A DNA stretch of 64,000 nucleotides, from positions 229,325-293,324 of the forward strand of contig JANLFU010000003.1 in assembly GCA_024653215.1 (NCBI GenBank), read 5' to 3'. Position 1 is the stretch's first letter, and each line of letters opens with the position of its first letter. The notes under the pieces were generated by a model, which was given only the letters and a program-made list of their open reading frames with translations, was not told the DNA's origin and did not search any database. The position numbers and the translations under genes were made by a program. Shown here one piece after another: positions 1 to 8,187 of this stretch. This DNA is from Candidatus Saccharicenans sp. GTDB taxonomy: Bacteria; Acidobacteriota; Aminicenantia; Aminicenantales; Saccharicenantaceae.

Positions 1-374
1 GGGATCCTTAAGTCCCCGGGAATAACCATAAGGTCCTGTATCTGGGTTGAGGCCATCCTGGTCGGTACCTTTTTTATTTGAAGCAGTTATTCATCAAGAT
101 ATCGGCTCACCAAAAAAAATAGCCTTATCTGGCTATAAAATTCATTTCCAGCAATCGCCAATAAATCGTTTCCGGTTCTTGATTTTCGGGCTGGAGTCGT
201 GGCAGGCAACTACCCTGTATAAAATTAAAGATTTGTTTACCCCTGCCATGATCATTTCCGAAGATTGTTAAATCTGAAAAAAGTTGTTGAACAATAAATT
301 TAATTTTTATATCTTGTTAAAAAGCAGCCAGTTCGCCTCGGGGAGGCATAAATTAAATTAACAGGAGGTAATTG
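1..374. other. AT-rich leader region, no gene seen
   Basis: No convincing coding region lies in the first 374 bases. The short open frame at 47-271 has no ribosome binding site and no recognisable protein pattern. The last 90 bases are very AT-rich and probably hold the promoter of the next gene: TTGTTG at 284-289 and TATATC at 308-313, 18 bp apart. That promoter is a weak match and only a suggestion. Confidence 0.5.
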
Positions 375-1031
375 ATGCAAAAGACTGGAAGAAGCCTGAT
401 TCTGGCCCTGACTTTGGCCTTTATGTTCAGCCTGGCCGCCAGCCCGGCCCTGGCCGGTATCAAGTCCGGAATAAAGGGTGGGATCACCCTGGCCAACGTT
501 AAGTCAGTGCCCGAAACTTTTGAGGGTTACAATTGGGAAACCAAGACGGGCCTGGCCGGGGGTGTTTTCCTGGAGATTGGCCTTCCGGGACCTATATCCA
601 TCCAGCCCGAAGTCCTGTATGTTCAGAAGGGAGCCAAGATTACGGTCACCGAAGGGGAGGTCACCGGAACCTTCAGCGCTAATATCGATTACATCGAAGT
701 TCCCCTACTCCTGAAATTTAACCTGGTTTCCGGCGGGTTGACCATTCCCTCGGTTTATGCCGGGCCTTATTTCGGCTTCAATACCAAGGCAGAATTTGTT
801 ACGAAGGCAGAAGGATATCCGGAGATAAAAGAAGATGTCAAGGACGACATAAAAAATACGGAATTTGGAGTTACCTTCGGCCTGGGCCTGACCCAGAAGC
901 TGGGCGTGATAAAAGTCACCCTCGATGCTCGCTATGACCTGGGCATTTCCAATATCATCGAAGAGACTGTGGTCGAGCCTTCATCGATTAAGACCAGGAC
1001 CTGGCTGTTCATGGCCGGTATTTCTTTCTGA
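375..1031 (+). CDS. outer-membrane beta-barrel protein (porin/PorT-like)
   Basis: Small outer-membrane barrel of 218 residues. The ATG at 375 is chosen over the TTG at 372 because AGGAGGT (363-369) sits 5 bases upstream. Residues 1-28 form a signal peptide ending in a SPALA-type cleavage site. The mature protein starts GIKSGIKGG and has alternating amphipathic strands such as SIQPEVLYVQKGAK and NIDYIEVPLLLKFNL, a pattern of the OMP_b-brl_2 / PorT-like family. It ends in phenylalanine (AGISF), as outer-membrane barrels do. Its cargo or function cannot be read from the sequence. It appears monocistronic, followed by a strong hairpin terminator. Confidence 0.8.
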   Translation: MQKTGRSLILALTLAFMFSLAASPALAGIKSGIKGGITLANVKSVPETFEGYNWETKTGLAGGVFLEIGLPGPISIQPEVLYVQKGAKITVTEGEVTGTFSANIDYIEVPLLLKFNLVSGGLTIPSVYAGPYFGFNTKAEFVTKAEGYPEIKEDVKDDIKNTEFGVTFGLGLTQKLGVIKVTLDARYDLGISNIIEETVVEPSSIKTRTWLFMAGISF

Positions 1032-1062
1032 TAAAAAGCAGGTTCGGATTGACACCAAACGG

Positions 1063-1090
1063 GGGAAGGGCGGAAGCCCTTCCCTTTTTT
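1063..1090 (+). terminator. Rho-independent terminator
   Basis: A perfect 9-bp stem (GGGAAGGGC / GCCCTTCCC) with a GGAA tetraloop is followed by six T residues. It lies 31 bases after the stop of the outer-membrane barrel gene. Confidence 0.9.
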
Positions 1091-1240
1091 ATTTTGGCTG
1101 ATTGTCCGCCGGCCAATACCTTCTCCCGCGCTCAACCCCGCCGTTCCTGCTGGTAAGCCGGGCGGACCGGCTAAAAAAACTAAAGCTGGGAAGGAAGAAA
1201 AGACCTTTACCCTGATCTCGGGCCGAGCTTATTTCAAATT

Positions 1241-2122
1241 TTAAATGTCAGCTGGACCGGGCTTCAATTTATAATTCCTGTGCACGTAAACAAAGCCGAA
1301 GATTATGATCAGGGCGAGGATGGAGAAGACCACCAGGTCACGCAGGGCAAAGGCCGGGTCGTGGCGTATGAACATCATCCAGCCCATGGCGTTGACGGCC
1401 AGGATCTGGGTGAAGAAAAAGCCATAGAACATGTAGATCAGGGGATAGGCCCTGGCCGCCCTGGTCCAGAGAAGGTAAACGCTCAGCAGGCCCAGGGGTA
1501 TGGAAAAGCCAAGGTCAAACACCCGGACCAGCCAGAAAGCCGTCGGCGCAAGGTCGTAGCCGCGGGTGGTACCGGTCTTTATGACTTCGATTACCTCTTT
1601 TATCCACATCCCGGCAAAGACCAGGAGGAACAGGACAAAAAGAATGGAATAGATGAGCAGGGACTTTTTCTTGAAGGTACTGGCCACGTTCTTGGGGAAA
1701 ACAGACAGGCAGTAGAGCATTATCAGCAGGGCCGCAATCAGGATGAAAAGGAAGTAAAAGAAGTACCGCTCGTTGTTCCCCGAGTACCGGGGCGAGCTCC
1801 ATTCCCAGCCGATGGTGTAACTTATGGCATAGTAAATTAAAAACAACGGCGTGGCCAGCAGCAGGTATTTGGCCGTGCTCTTTCTTCTCAGCAGCAGGAC
1901 GCCGCCGGCTATGAGTATGGAGGCCAGGACCACCAGGTTGACCAGGTCCTGCCCGATGAGCTGGTTATTTATGTCCTCGGCCGTCTTGTATTTGATAGTC
2001 CCTGTTATGAGCGGGCCCATGACCGCCAGGTAGATGAGGATGACTCCAGCCAGGATGGCCACCAGCCCGATAAAAATCCTTTCGAAATCGGTCCCGAAAT
2101 CATTATATGAATGGTTGTTCAT
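1241..2122 (-). CDS. polytopic membrane protein of unknown function
   Basis: A 293-residue integral membrane protein with about seven hydrophobic segments. These include residues 15-40, 60-78, 84-105, 122-145, 153-172, 200-220 and 265-283. I do not recognise the family. AAGGAGA precedes the ATG at 2122. It follows the amidohydrolase on the same strand with a 9-base gap, so the two are probably co-transcribed. A role linked to that hydrolase, such as uptake or sensing, is only inference. Confidence 0.7.
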   Translation of the reverse strand: MNNHSYNDFGTDFERIFIGLVAILAGVILIYLAVMGPLITGTIKYKTAEDINNQLIGQDLVNLVVLASILIAGGVLLLRRKSTAKYLLLATPLFLIYYAISYTIGWEWSSPRYSGNNERYFFYFLFILIAALLIMLYCLSVFPKNVASTFKKKSLLIYSILFVLFLLVFAGMWIKEVIEVIKTGTTRGYDLAPTAFWLVRVFDLGFSIPLGLLSVYLLWTRAARAYPLIYMFYGFFFTQILAVNAMGWMMFIRHDPAFALRDLVVFSILALIIIFGFVYVHRNYKLKPGPADI

Positions 2123-2131
2123 ATGTTCTCC

Positions 2132-3457
2132 TTAAAACCTGTAAATTTTGCCGCGAAGGATGACCGTTTCCGGGCTGCCCAGGTTATCGAAGGACCTGAG
2201 CGGGTCGCTCTTTAATATCTGCAGGTCGGCGGCCTTGCCGGCCTCAACTGTTCCCAGCTCGTCTTCCAGACCCAGGATGCGGGCCCCGTTTTTCGTGGCG
2301 CAGACGATGACCTCCATCGGGCTCATCCCCAGGCGCTGAAAATATTTCATCTCCTCGAAGTAAATCTGAGGGTAGAGCTCCCGGTACTCTCCGTTGGCAT
2401 CGGTGCCGATGCCCATGACGATTTTCCTCTGGTAGGCCTTCTTGAATAGCGTCTCGTGCATGGCCATCGACCAGCCGCGCTTTTCTACCAGGAAGCGGCT
2501 GATGTCGTCGCGCTGGTAGCTAGCATAATAAGTCATAAGCGTCGGCACGTCAAAGACACCACGTTCAGCCATCAGGTCCAGGACGTCATCAGTCATTTCA
2601 TTCAAGTGCTCGATGCATGCCACTCCGGCCTCGACGGCTATCCTGGTCATGGTGGTCGGGATGGTATCGGAAAACCCGCCGCCATGGGCGGTGATATGCA
2701 GGCCCAGCATTTTGGCTTCTTCCACCGCGGCCCTGGCCTCTTCCAGGGTGAACTGCGGCGAGATCTTGATGTACTTGAAGCCGGCGGCGTACATCTGGCG
2801 CACGGCCTTCCGCCATTCCCAGGGACCGTCAACGGCCATCGAGCCGTGCATGCCGTAGCCGTGCCCGCCGGTTATGGTGATGAGGTTGCCGCAGGGGTAA
2901 AGCCGGATGCTGTCGATGTAGCCTGCTCTCTGGGCCCGCAGCAGTGCCTGCATGGCTTCCACGTGCGAGCCAACGTCCCGGACCGCGGTCACGCCACACC
3001 GCAGGTAGGTATTCATGAGCTGCAGGGCTCTCAGGGTGGCCAGGCTGTTTGAGTCGCGGTAGTATTCCAGGTCTGACGTTTCTGATGACAGGTGGATGTG
3101 ACAGTCTATGAAGCCGGGCAATATCCACCGGCCGGAAGCGTCAATTTTCTGCGCTTCCTTTGGAATCTTAACCTTACCTACCAACCCGACTTCCTTGATT
3201 TTATCGCCTTCGATGATGATAACCGTGTTGGCCACCGGCTCTTTCCCGGTGCCGTCGATGAGCGTTCCACCGATGACCGCCACCACCGGTTTTTCTTCAG
3301 GTGGGGTGGCCTTATTTTGAGCAGCCAGCAGAGTTATGGAGGAAAAAATTATGGCCAGCAGCAAAACTGATTTAATAAGAAAGGAGCCAGCGGGGATTAA
3401 TAAGCTTCTTAATACCAATCTGGGTCCATTAATCTTAAAAGAACCGTTGCCTGTCAT
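2132..3457 (-). CDS. secreted or membrane-anchored amidohydrolase
   Basis: Metal-dependent amidohydrolase (imidazolonepropionase/prolidase-like group) of 441 residues. Visible motifs in order are GFIDCHIHLSS (metal-binding HxH), AVRDVG, a KYIKIS segment where the bridging lysine would sit, ITAHGGG, IEHLNEM and GIGTDANGEY (metal-binding Asp). The C-terminal GTVEAGKAADLQIL closes the composite beta-sandwich typical of the superfamily. The N-terminus has a long hydrophobic stretch (about residues 26-46) ending LLAAQ, so the enzyme is probably exported. AGGAGG is correctly placed before 3457. The substrate is unknown; dipeptides or cyclic amides are usual for relatives. It leads an operon with the membrane protein downstream. 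Confidence 0.85.
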   Translation of the reverse strand: MTGNGSFKINGPRLVLRSLLIPAGSFLIKSVLLLAIIFSSITLLAAQNKATPPEEKPVVAVIGGTLIDGTGKEPVANTVIIIEGDKIKEVGLVGKVKIPKEAQKIDASGRWILPGFIDCHIHLSSETSDLEYYRDSNSLATLRALQLMNTYLRCGVTAVRDVGSHVEAMQALLRAQRAGYIDSIRLYPCGNLITITGGHGYGMHGSMAVDGPWEWRKAVRQMYAAGFKYIKISPQFTLEEARAAVEEAKMLGLHITAHGGGFSDTIPTTMTRIAVEAGVACIEHLNEMTDDVLDLMAERGVFDVPTLMTYYASYQRDDISRFLVEKRGWSMAMHETLFKKAYQRKIVMGIGTDANGEYRELYPQIYFEEMKYFQRLGMSPMEVIVCATKNGARILGLEDELGTVEAGKAADLQILKSDPLRSFDNLGSPETVILRGKIYRF

Positions 3458-3583
3458 TGGCGCCTCCTAAAAAGGTCTATCGAGATCGATATACCAATAT
3501 CATCCACTTGCCTCTATCAAGTCAACCAGATTGAACAGGCGAAGCAGGTCCAGGTTTCCGGTGGGATTGGGTTAGCGGATTTT

Positions 3584-4588
3584 TCAAGGTATGAATTCAG
3601 CGGTTACGCCGGGCACCACCCAGTCGATGTGGACCGGGACGTCGTTCTGTCCGCCCATGCCCTTGCTGTTGCCGTTTGCGAAGTGAATGGAACCATAGAT
3701 TTTTTCGGCCACCAGGGTGTTCCAGCCTTTCTTCTGCACGTACTCTCCGGTGATGTTGGGGTTGGTGCCGATTCCCAGCTCGGCCAGGATGTCAAAATCT
3801 TTTCCGCCAAAAATATGCGGCTTGACTTCCTTATCAATGTATTCCTGGGCCTCAAGAGTTTCGCCAAAAACCGCCACAAACCTTCCTCTTTCTACGAAAA
3901 ATTTTGCCCGGTATTTAAGCGGGCCGGTGCCGCCCCAGCCGGCGGGCACGGTGAAATAGCCGCTGGAATTGCCCTCGTGAACCGGCACGACGTAAGCTTC
4001 CGCTCCCGGCAGGTTGCCGAATTTTCCGGGCTTGGTCAGCACCCCGCTGGAGACATGGACGAGCGTCGGGTCTATTTCCACGGTTATGTCGGTGTCTTCA
4101 GCCAGCACCCGGACGTAGCGGCAATTTCTCAGTTTTTCGGCCTGGGCTTCGGTCTGCTGATGGAGCAGGCTGTAATCCACGTCCATGGGACCGCCCTCTT
4201 CAAACATTTCCATGGTAAACCCGGGCATGCTGGCCACCCTGGAGCCTTTTTCCGTCTGTGTTTTCCGGAATCTGGTGTGGGTCAGGGAAAAAACCGTGGG
4301 CATGAAGATAATTTCCCTGAAGCCGATTTTTTCGTAGAGTTCCGGCGTGGCATCAACGCCGCTCCGGGCTTCGGGCGGCACGTAGCTCAGAAGTTCCACG
4401 TCCACGCCGGCCTGCCTGAAAACTTCGTACATCGCATGGCACAGGGCCGTGGCCAGTTCAAACTTGCGGAGATGCTTTTCTTCGAACGCAGGGTTCCAGG
4501 CCTGCATCACGATGGCTACCTTTTCGCCATCTTTATAGCCCATGTTGACTTTGAGAGAATTCAGTATGGCCTGTTCAATCTTGTTCAT
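3584..4588 (-). CDS. aminopeptidase-like protein (M29 / NicX-related)
   Basis: A 334-residue protein resembling M29 (AmpS-type) metallo-aminopeptidases. Diagnostic stretches are GNLPGAEAYVVP, ELGIGTNPN and the C-terminal block EKIYGSIHFANGN, GGQNDVPVHIDWVV, which carry the conserved Glu, His and Asp ligands of a dinuclear metal site. It is shorter than classical AmpS (about 410 residues), with part of the N-terminal region missing. That also fits the related group that includes ring-opening dioxygenases. There is no signal peptide, so it is probably cytoplasmic. GGGGAGG precedes the ATG at 4588. It is a separate unit from the amidohydrolase downstream, with a gap of about 125 bases. Confidence 0.75.
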   Translation of the reverse strand: MNKIEQAILNSLKVNMGYKDGEKVAIVMQAWNPAFEEKHLRKFELATALCHAMYEVFRQAGVDVELLSYVPPEARSGVDATPELYEKIGFREIIFMPTVFSLTHTRFRKTQTEKGSRVASMPGFTMEMFEEGGPMDVDYSLLHQQTEAQAEKLRNCRYVRVLAEDTDITVEIDPTLVHVSSGVLTKPGKFGNLPGAEAYVVPVHEGNSSGYFTVPAGWGGTGPLKYRAKFFVERGRFVAVFGETLEAQEYIDKEVKPHIFGGKDFDILAELGIGTNPNITGEYVQKKGWNTLVAEKIYGSIHFANGNSKGMGGQNDVPVHIDWVVPGVTAEFIP

Positions 4589-4737
4589 GAGGCCTCCCCA
4601 TTTTCATTGTTGGCCATAAGTATTTTACAGGATTTGGCTTTAATCAGATAGAATATTGTCAGTTTCATGCCGCAGCAATTATGCATGTTAAAAAGCAATT
4701 GCTGAAATGATAGAATAGCCAGCTCCGGAGAAACGCC

Positions 4738-5883
4738 ATGCATATCTTGAGATGTCACGAAATTATAAAAACTGATTTTACCAGGGCGGAGAATTGTTAC
4801 CTGTACGATTCTCAGGGCAACAGGTATATGGATTTTGAATCCGGCATCTGGTGCACGGTTCTCGGTCATAATCATCCGCGGATAAATCGAGTCATAGAAT
4901 CCCAGCTAGGAAAGGTGGCTCACCTCGGGACTCGATACCTCAGCAGAATTACGGAAGAGGCCGCGGTAGAAGTCCTGAACATTTCAGGCCTGGAGGGTGG
5001 CAAGTGCGTTTTCCTGAGCTCCGGGAGTGAGGCCGTTGAATTTGGGGTGCAGGTTGCCAGGCGCCTCAGCGGAAAGCCTTTATGGCTGACGTTTGCCAGG
5101 TCCTACCTGGGGGCCTACGGTTCTGCCGGAAGGAAAAACACCTCTGAAGCCTGGCTTCTTGACTGGGAGAAGAGCCGGGAACAGAATTCGGAAGCATATC
5201 TGGACCAGATTCCCTTTGAACAGATTGGTGCCTTTGTCTTTGAGCCCGGGGGCAGTGGTTCGGGCTTTGTAAAGTTCCCGCCCCGGCAAATCGTTAAGGC
5301 CATTTACGACAGGATTAAACGGGCTGGGGGTCTGGTGGTTGTTAACGAGGTTACCACCGGAATCGGCCGGACCGGTAAATGGTTCGGATTTCAGCACTAT
5401 GACCTTGAGCCGGATATCGTGGCCATGGGCAAAGGCCTGGGCAACGGCTATCCGGTTAGCGCCGTGGCCATGAAGAAGGAGCTGGCTGAAGAGCTTGAAG
5501 CTGGCGGCTTCTATTACGCCCAATCTCACCAGAATGACCCTCTGGGCGCGGCCGTGGCCAGGGAAGTTATTGTCACCCTAAGGGAAGAAAACTGGATAGA
5601 AAAGGGTCGCGAAAAGGGCGAATATTTTCTGGCCGGGCTGAAGCAGCTGGAGGGAGAATGTGAGCTGGCCAAGGAAGCCCGGGGCCGGGGTATGCTTCTC
5701 GGGCTGGAGCTCCGGCCCGATGAACAGAGGAGCGTTCAGAATATCTACAGAAGGCTGCTGGACCGCGGCTTCCTGGTCGGATATTATTCCGCCGGGAATA
5801 TGTTGCGCTTCGACCCAGCGCTGACCATTGATCATGAAGATATCGCCCGCCTGCTCGAAGTCCTTCATGAAATTTTAAGCTGA
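4738..5883 (+). CDS. class III PLP-dependent aminotransferase
   Basis: Aminotransferase of the acetylornithine/ornithine/4-aminobutyrate fold, 381 residues. SSGSEAVEFGVQVAR is the phosphate-binding segment. VVVNEVTTGIGRTGKWFGFQ is the usual DEVQTGxGRTG block with Asn in place of the first Asp. VAMGKGLGNGYPVSAV carries the PLP lysine. HQNDPLGAAVA and the C-terminal LRFDPALTIDHEDI are also typical. It is shorter than most members (400-450 residues) because the N-terminus starts almost at the substrate-binding strand. The Asp-to-Asn change affects the residue that normally contacts the PLP pyridine nitrogen region, so the amino donor cannot be predicted. GGAG lies upstream of the ATG. Confidence 0.85.
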   Translation: MHILRCHEIIKTDFTRAENCYLYDSQGNRYMDFESGIWCTVLGHNHPRINRVIESQLGKVAHLGTRYLSRITEEAAVEVLNISGLEGGKCVFLSSGSEAVEFGVQVARRLSGKPLWLTFARSYLGAYGSAGRKNTSEAWLLDWEKSREQNSEAYLDQIPFEQIGAFVFEPGGSGSGFVKFPPRQIVKAIYDRIKRAGGLVVVNEVTTGIGRTGKWFGFQHYDLEPDIVAMGKGLGNGYPVSAVAMKKELAEELEAGGFYYAQSHQNDPLGAAVAREVIVTLREENWIEKGREKGEYFLAGLKQLEGECELAKEARGRGMLLGLELRPDEQRSVQNIYRRLLDRGFLVGYYSAGNMLRFDPALTIDHEDIARLLEVLHEILS

Positions 5884-5968
5884 CCTGCTTTCTAAAGACC
5901 TGGCTTGACAGACTGCGGCGGCCGGGGGTATCAATGGGGGAGGCAAAGCTGCTCTGAAGGAGGTTTCC

Positions 5969-6499
5969 ATGAAAGCGATTCGGCTGGTAATAATAATCCT
6001 GGCGATTTTTGCGGCTGGAGTGGTCTGGGGAAGGATTTCGAAGGGAGCACCCACCGGACCCCTGGGCACCGACCAGGTTGTCCAGGTTGGAATCGTGGTA
6101 AAGGATATCGAGAAGGCTTCCCGGGCTTATGCTGAAATTCTTGGCCTGGACGTTCCTCAATGGTTCCTGACCGACACGGTTGATAAAGCTCACACCGAAT
6201 TCAGGGGCAAACCCTCGGAAGCCCGGGCCAAGCTGGCCTTCTTACAGCTCAAGAACATCACCATTGAGCTGATCGAGCCGGTCGGCGGGCCGAGTACCTG
6301 GCGCGAGTTCCTGGACCAGCATGGCGAGGGTGTCCATCACCTGGCCTTTGAGGTTAAAGGGATGGATGAGAAACTCAAGCTGCTGGCAGGACGTGGCATC
6401 CCGCTTATCCAGAAAGGCGATTATGAAGGCGGCCGCTATGCCTATGTGGATGGCACCGGGAACCTGGCCATCATCCTGGAACTCCTGGAGAACTTTTAG
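5969..6499 (+). CDS. membrane-anchored VOC (glyoxalase-fold) protein
   Basis: A vicinal-oxygen-chelate domain protein of 176 residues with an N-terminal hydrophobic anchor or signal (residues 4-22, IRLVIIILAIFAAGVVWG). The domain follows the methylmalonyl-CoA epimerase pattern: QVGIVVKDIEKASRAYAEILG, ITIELIEP, GEGVHHLAFEV, AIILELLE. The His and both Glu metal ligands of the second half are present, but the first ligand position is Gln (VQVGIVV) rather than His. AAGGAGG lies just upstream. The export signal makes a CoA substrate unlikely. The real substrate is unknown. Confidence 0.8.
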   Translation: MKAIRLVIIILAIFAAGVVWGRISKGAPTGPLGTDQVVQVGIVVKDIEKASRAYAEILGLDVPQWFLTDTVDKAHTEFRGKPSEARAKLAFLQLKNITIELIEPVGGPSTWREFLDQHGEGVHHLAFEVKGMDEKLKLLAGRGIPLIQKGDYEGGRYAYVDGTGNLAIILELLENF

Positions 6500-6524
6500 G
6501 AGCAATATAATTTAAGGAATTAAA

Positions 6525-7040
6525 ATGCCGGATGATAAATTCATAATTTACGCAGCTTATGGCTCTAATATGCTAAAAGAAAGGTTCATGTTCTATATAA
6601 ATGGTGGGAAGTTCAAGGGCATATCTCACAGAGGTTGTAATGATAAGACAGAGCCGGAAGACCTGGGATGGCAACAGATACCATACCGTTTATATTTTGC
6701 AAAGCAATCATCACGTTGGGAGAATAAAGCAGTTGCTTTTCTAACGTCTAACAAAGAACCAAGGCCTGATTACCAGGCAGTGGCAAGGCTATGGAAAGTT
6801 AAGGAAAGCCAGTTTAATGAAATCAAAGAGCAGGAAGGGAGCTGGTACGATAAGATCTTAGAACTGGGCGAAAGAGATGGGTTCTTAATCAAGACTGTTA
6901 CCGGCGATCATGAGGATGATATTAAAGAGCCTTCTGATAGTTATCTGGAAACCATCAGGTCAGGATTAAAGGAAACAACAGGATGGGATAAATCCAAAAT
7001 TGAAGAATATCTGAATAGATTCTTGAAAAAACAGGATTAA
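6525..7040 (+). CDS. gamma-glutamylcyclotransferase-fold protein
   Basis: A 171-residue protein starting IIYAAYGSNMLKERF, the YGSN signature of the GGCT/AIG2-like fold. The motif is followed by substrate-pocket elements and an ESQFNEIKEQEGSWYDK segment that contains a candidate catalytic Glu. Relatives cyclise gamma-glutamyl amines or amino acids to 5-oxoproline. Here the substrate is unknown. AAGGA precedes the ATG. The gene is visibly more AT-rich than its neighbours and uses codons they avoid (many AAA, ATA, TTA, AGA), which suggests recent acquisition. It stands alone, 25 bases after the VOC gene. Confidence 0.7.
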   Translation: MPDDKFIIYAAYGSNMLKERFMFYINGGKFKGISHRGCNDKTEPEDLGWQQIPYRLYFAKQSSRWENKAVAFLTSNKEPRPDYQAVARLWKVKESQFNEIKEQEGSWYDKILELGERDGFLIKTVTGDHEDDIKEPSDSYLETIRSGLKETTGWDKSKIEEYLNRFLKKQD

Positions 7041-7122
7041 AAATTAAAGTTATCGGCCTGTTGATTCCTGATCCATCGCGGTCTTAAAAGATTCATGTTC
7101 CGTGGTAAACTTTATTAGGCTA

Positions 7123-8004
7123 TTATGAGCGGCAAAGGGGGCGGGTGAGGCAGGTGGGGCCGCCCGAACCCTTGAAGGCGATTTCGGAGCCGGGTAGTTC
7201 ATAGACAAAGCAGCCGGCCTGGCGCAGGCGCCCGGCAGTGATGGGGTTGCCTTCGAGGATAACCACGCGGCGCGGGCTGATGGCCAGCACATTACAGCCC
7301 TGGGTCGGGAATTCCTCTTCTGGGATTTCCACAAGCTGGAAGCCGCGTTCCATAAGAAGCCAATAAAAAGCTACGGGCAAGAGCCTCTTATAGACTACGG
7401 CCAGGTCCACATCCAGCAGGCTTATGAAGCTCATCAGGTGCAGGACTTCACCGGGCCCGTTCCAGTAGGGCAAATCGAAGGCGATTACCTTGACTCCAAG
7501 CGGCTGCAGTATCTCCTGAAGCTGCTCAATGCCCTCCTAGTTGGTCCGGAAGCCGCGTCCGGCAATAAGCGTCTTTTCATCCAGCCAGAGCAGGTCGCCA
7601 CCTTCGGCCGTGGCCTTTCCGCTGAGCCTTCCAAGAATCGGCACGCCCCAGCTTTTCAGAGCATCTTCAAAAGCCGCCGGTTCACCCGCTCTATCCCTTT
7701 TCCCCATCTGCAGTATGATGGCCCCGGCCCCAGTTATGAGCACCGGGTCATGAGTGTAGATGGAATCGAGGGTGGTGCGCTCGTCAGCCGGAAGGTAGAG
7801 TATTTCAATGCCTTCCTGTCGCAGGATTTCTTCCAGCCGGCTGAATTCCTGGCTGGCGCGCTTGAGGTCTGGTGCCGCCGTGAAGCCCAGCTGCCGCCAT
7901 TCCCGCTCGATTTTCTCCGCGCAAACAAAAGCCTCGGCCGGCCGCTTGACCACCACCCTGGTCATCCGGCCGACCATGCTCTGCGCCCCGTAATTCTTGT
8001 CCAT
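7123..8004 (-). pseudogene. DDAH/amidinotransferase-family gene with in-frame TAG
   Basis: One 294-codon reading frame of the dimethylarginine dimethylaminohydrolase/arginine deiminase fold, interrupted by a TAG at 7539-7537 with no frame change. The upstream part (155 residues) has the family opening YGAQSMVGRMTRVVVKRP, the THDP motif, TAEGGDLL and GRGFRTN. Directly after the TAG the frame continues EGIEQLQEIL, LPYWNGPGEVLHLMSF (catalytic His), TQGCNVLAISPRRVV (catalytic Cys) and ends LTRPLCRS. Both catalytic residues lie beyond the stop, so a terminated product would be inactive. Flanks on both sides are family-like, so only the TAG itself looks aberrant. TAG ends several other genes here, so normal reassignment is unlikely. 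A nonsense mutation or a sequencing error from CAG is most likely. Confidence 0.8.
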
Positions 8005-8110
8005 GATAAGGGCATTTTAAGATAAAGACCTTCAGGTAGCAATCAGGCCGCGCTCATTCAAAATCGATATTGGCTTGGTGTCACCGTGATTTGTTCTATC
8101 TATGATGAAC

Positions 8111-8139
8111 TTGACCAGAAAATTTGAAAGATGTTATCT
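8111..8139 (+). promoter_or_regulatory. candidate sigma-70 promoter
   Basis: TTGACC at 8111-8116 and TTATCT at 8134-8139, separated by 17 bp, lie 49 bases upstream of the beta-propeller lipoprotein gene. Confidence 0.45.
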
Positions 8140-8187
8140 TCATCCTGGTAACAAAGCCAGGCTCAATAAATTATTGGAGGGTTAAAA

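Noticed and set aside
47..271. 74-codon open frame near the left edge
   Set aside because: No ribosome binding site, AT-rich, no protein-like pattern.
3629..4651. 340-codon open frame opposite the M29-like gene
   Set aside because: It is antisense to a gene with clear family motifs and has a low-complexity His/Gly/Phe-rich translation, as expected of a shadow frame in GC-rich DNA.
7537..7539. TAG as pyrrolysine or a reassigned sense codon
   Set aside because: TAG ends other intact genes here (for example at 6499, 24171 and 37494), and no recoding element was seen. A mutation or error is simpler.
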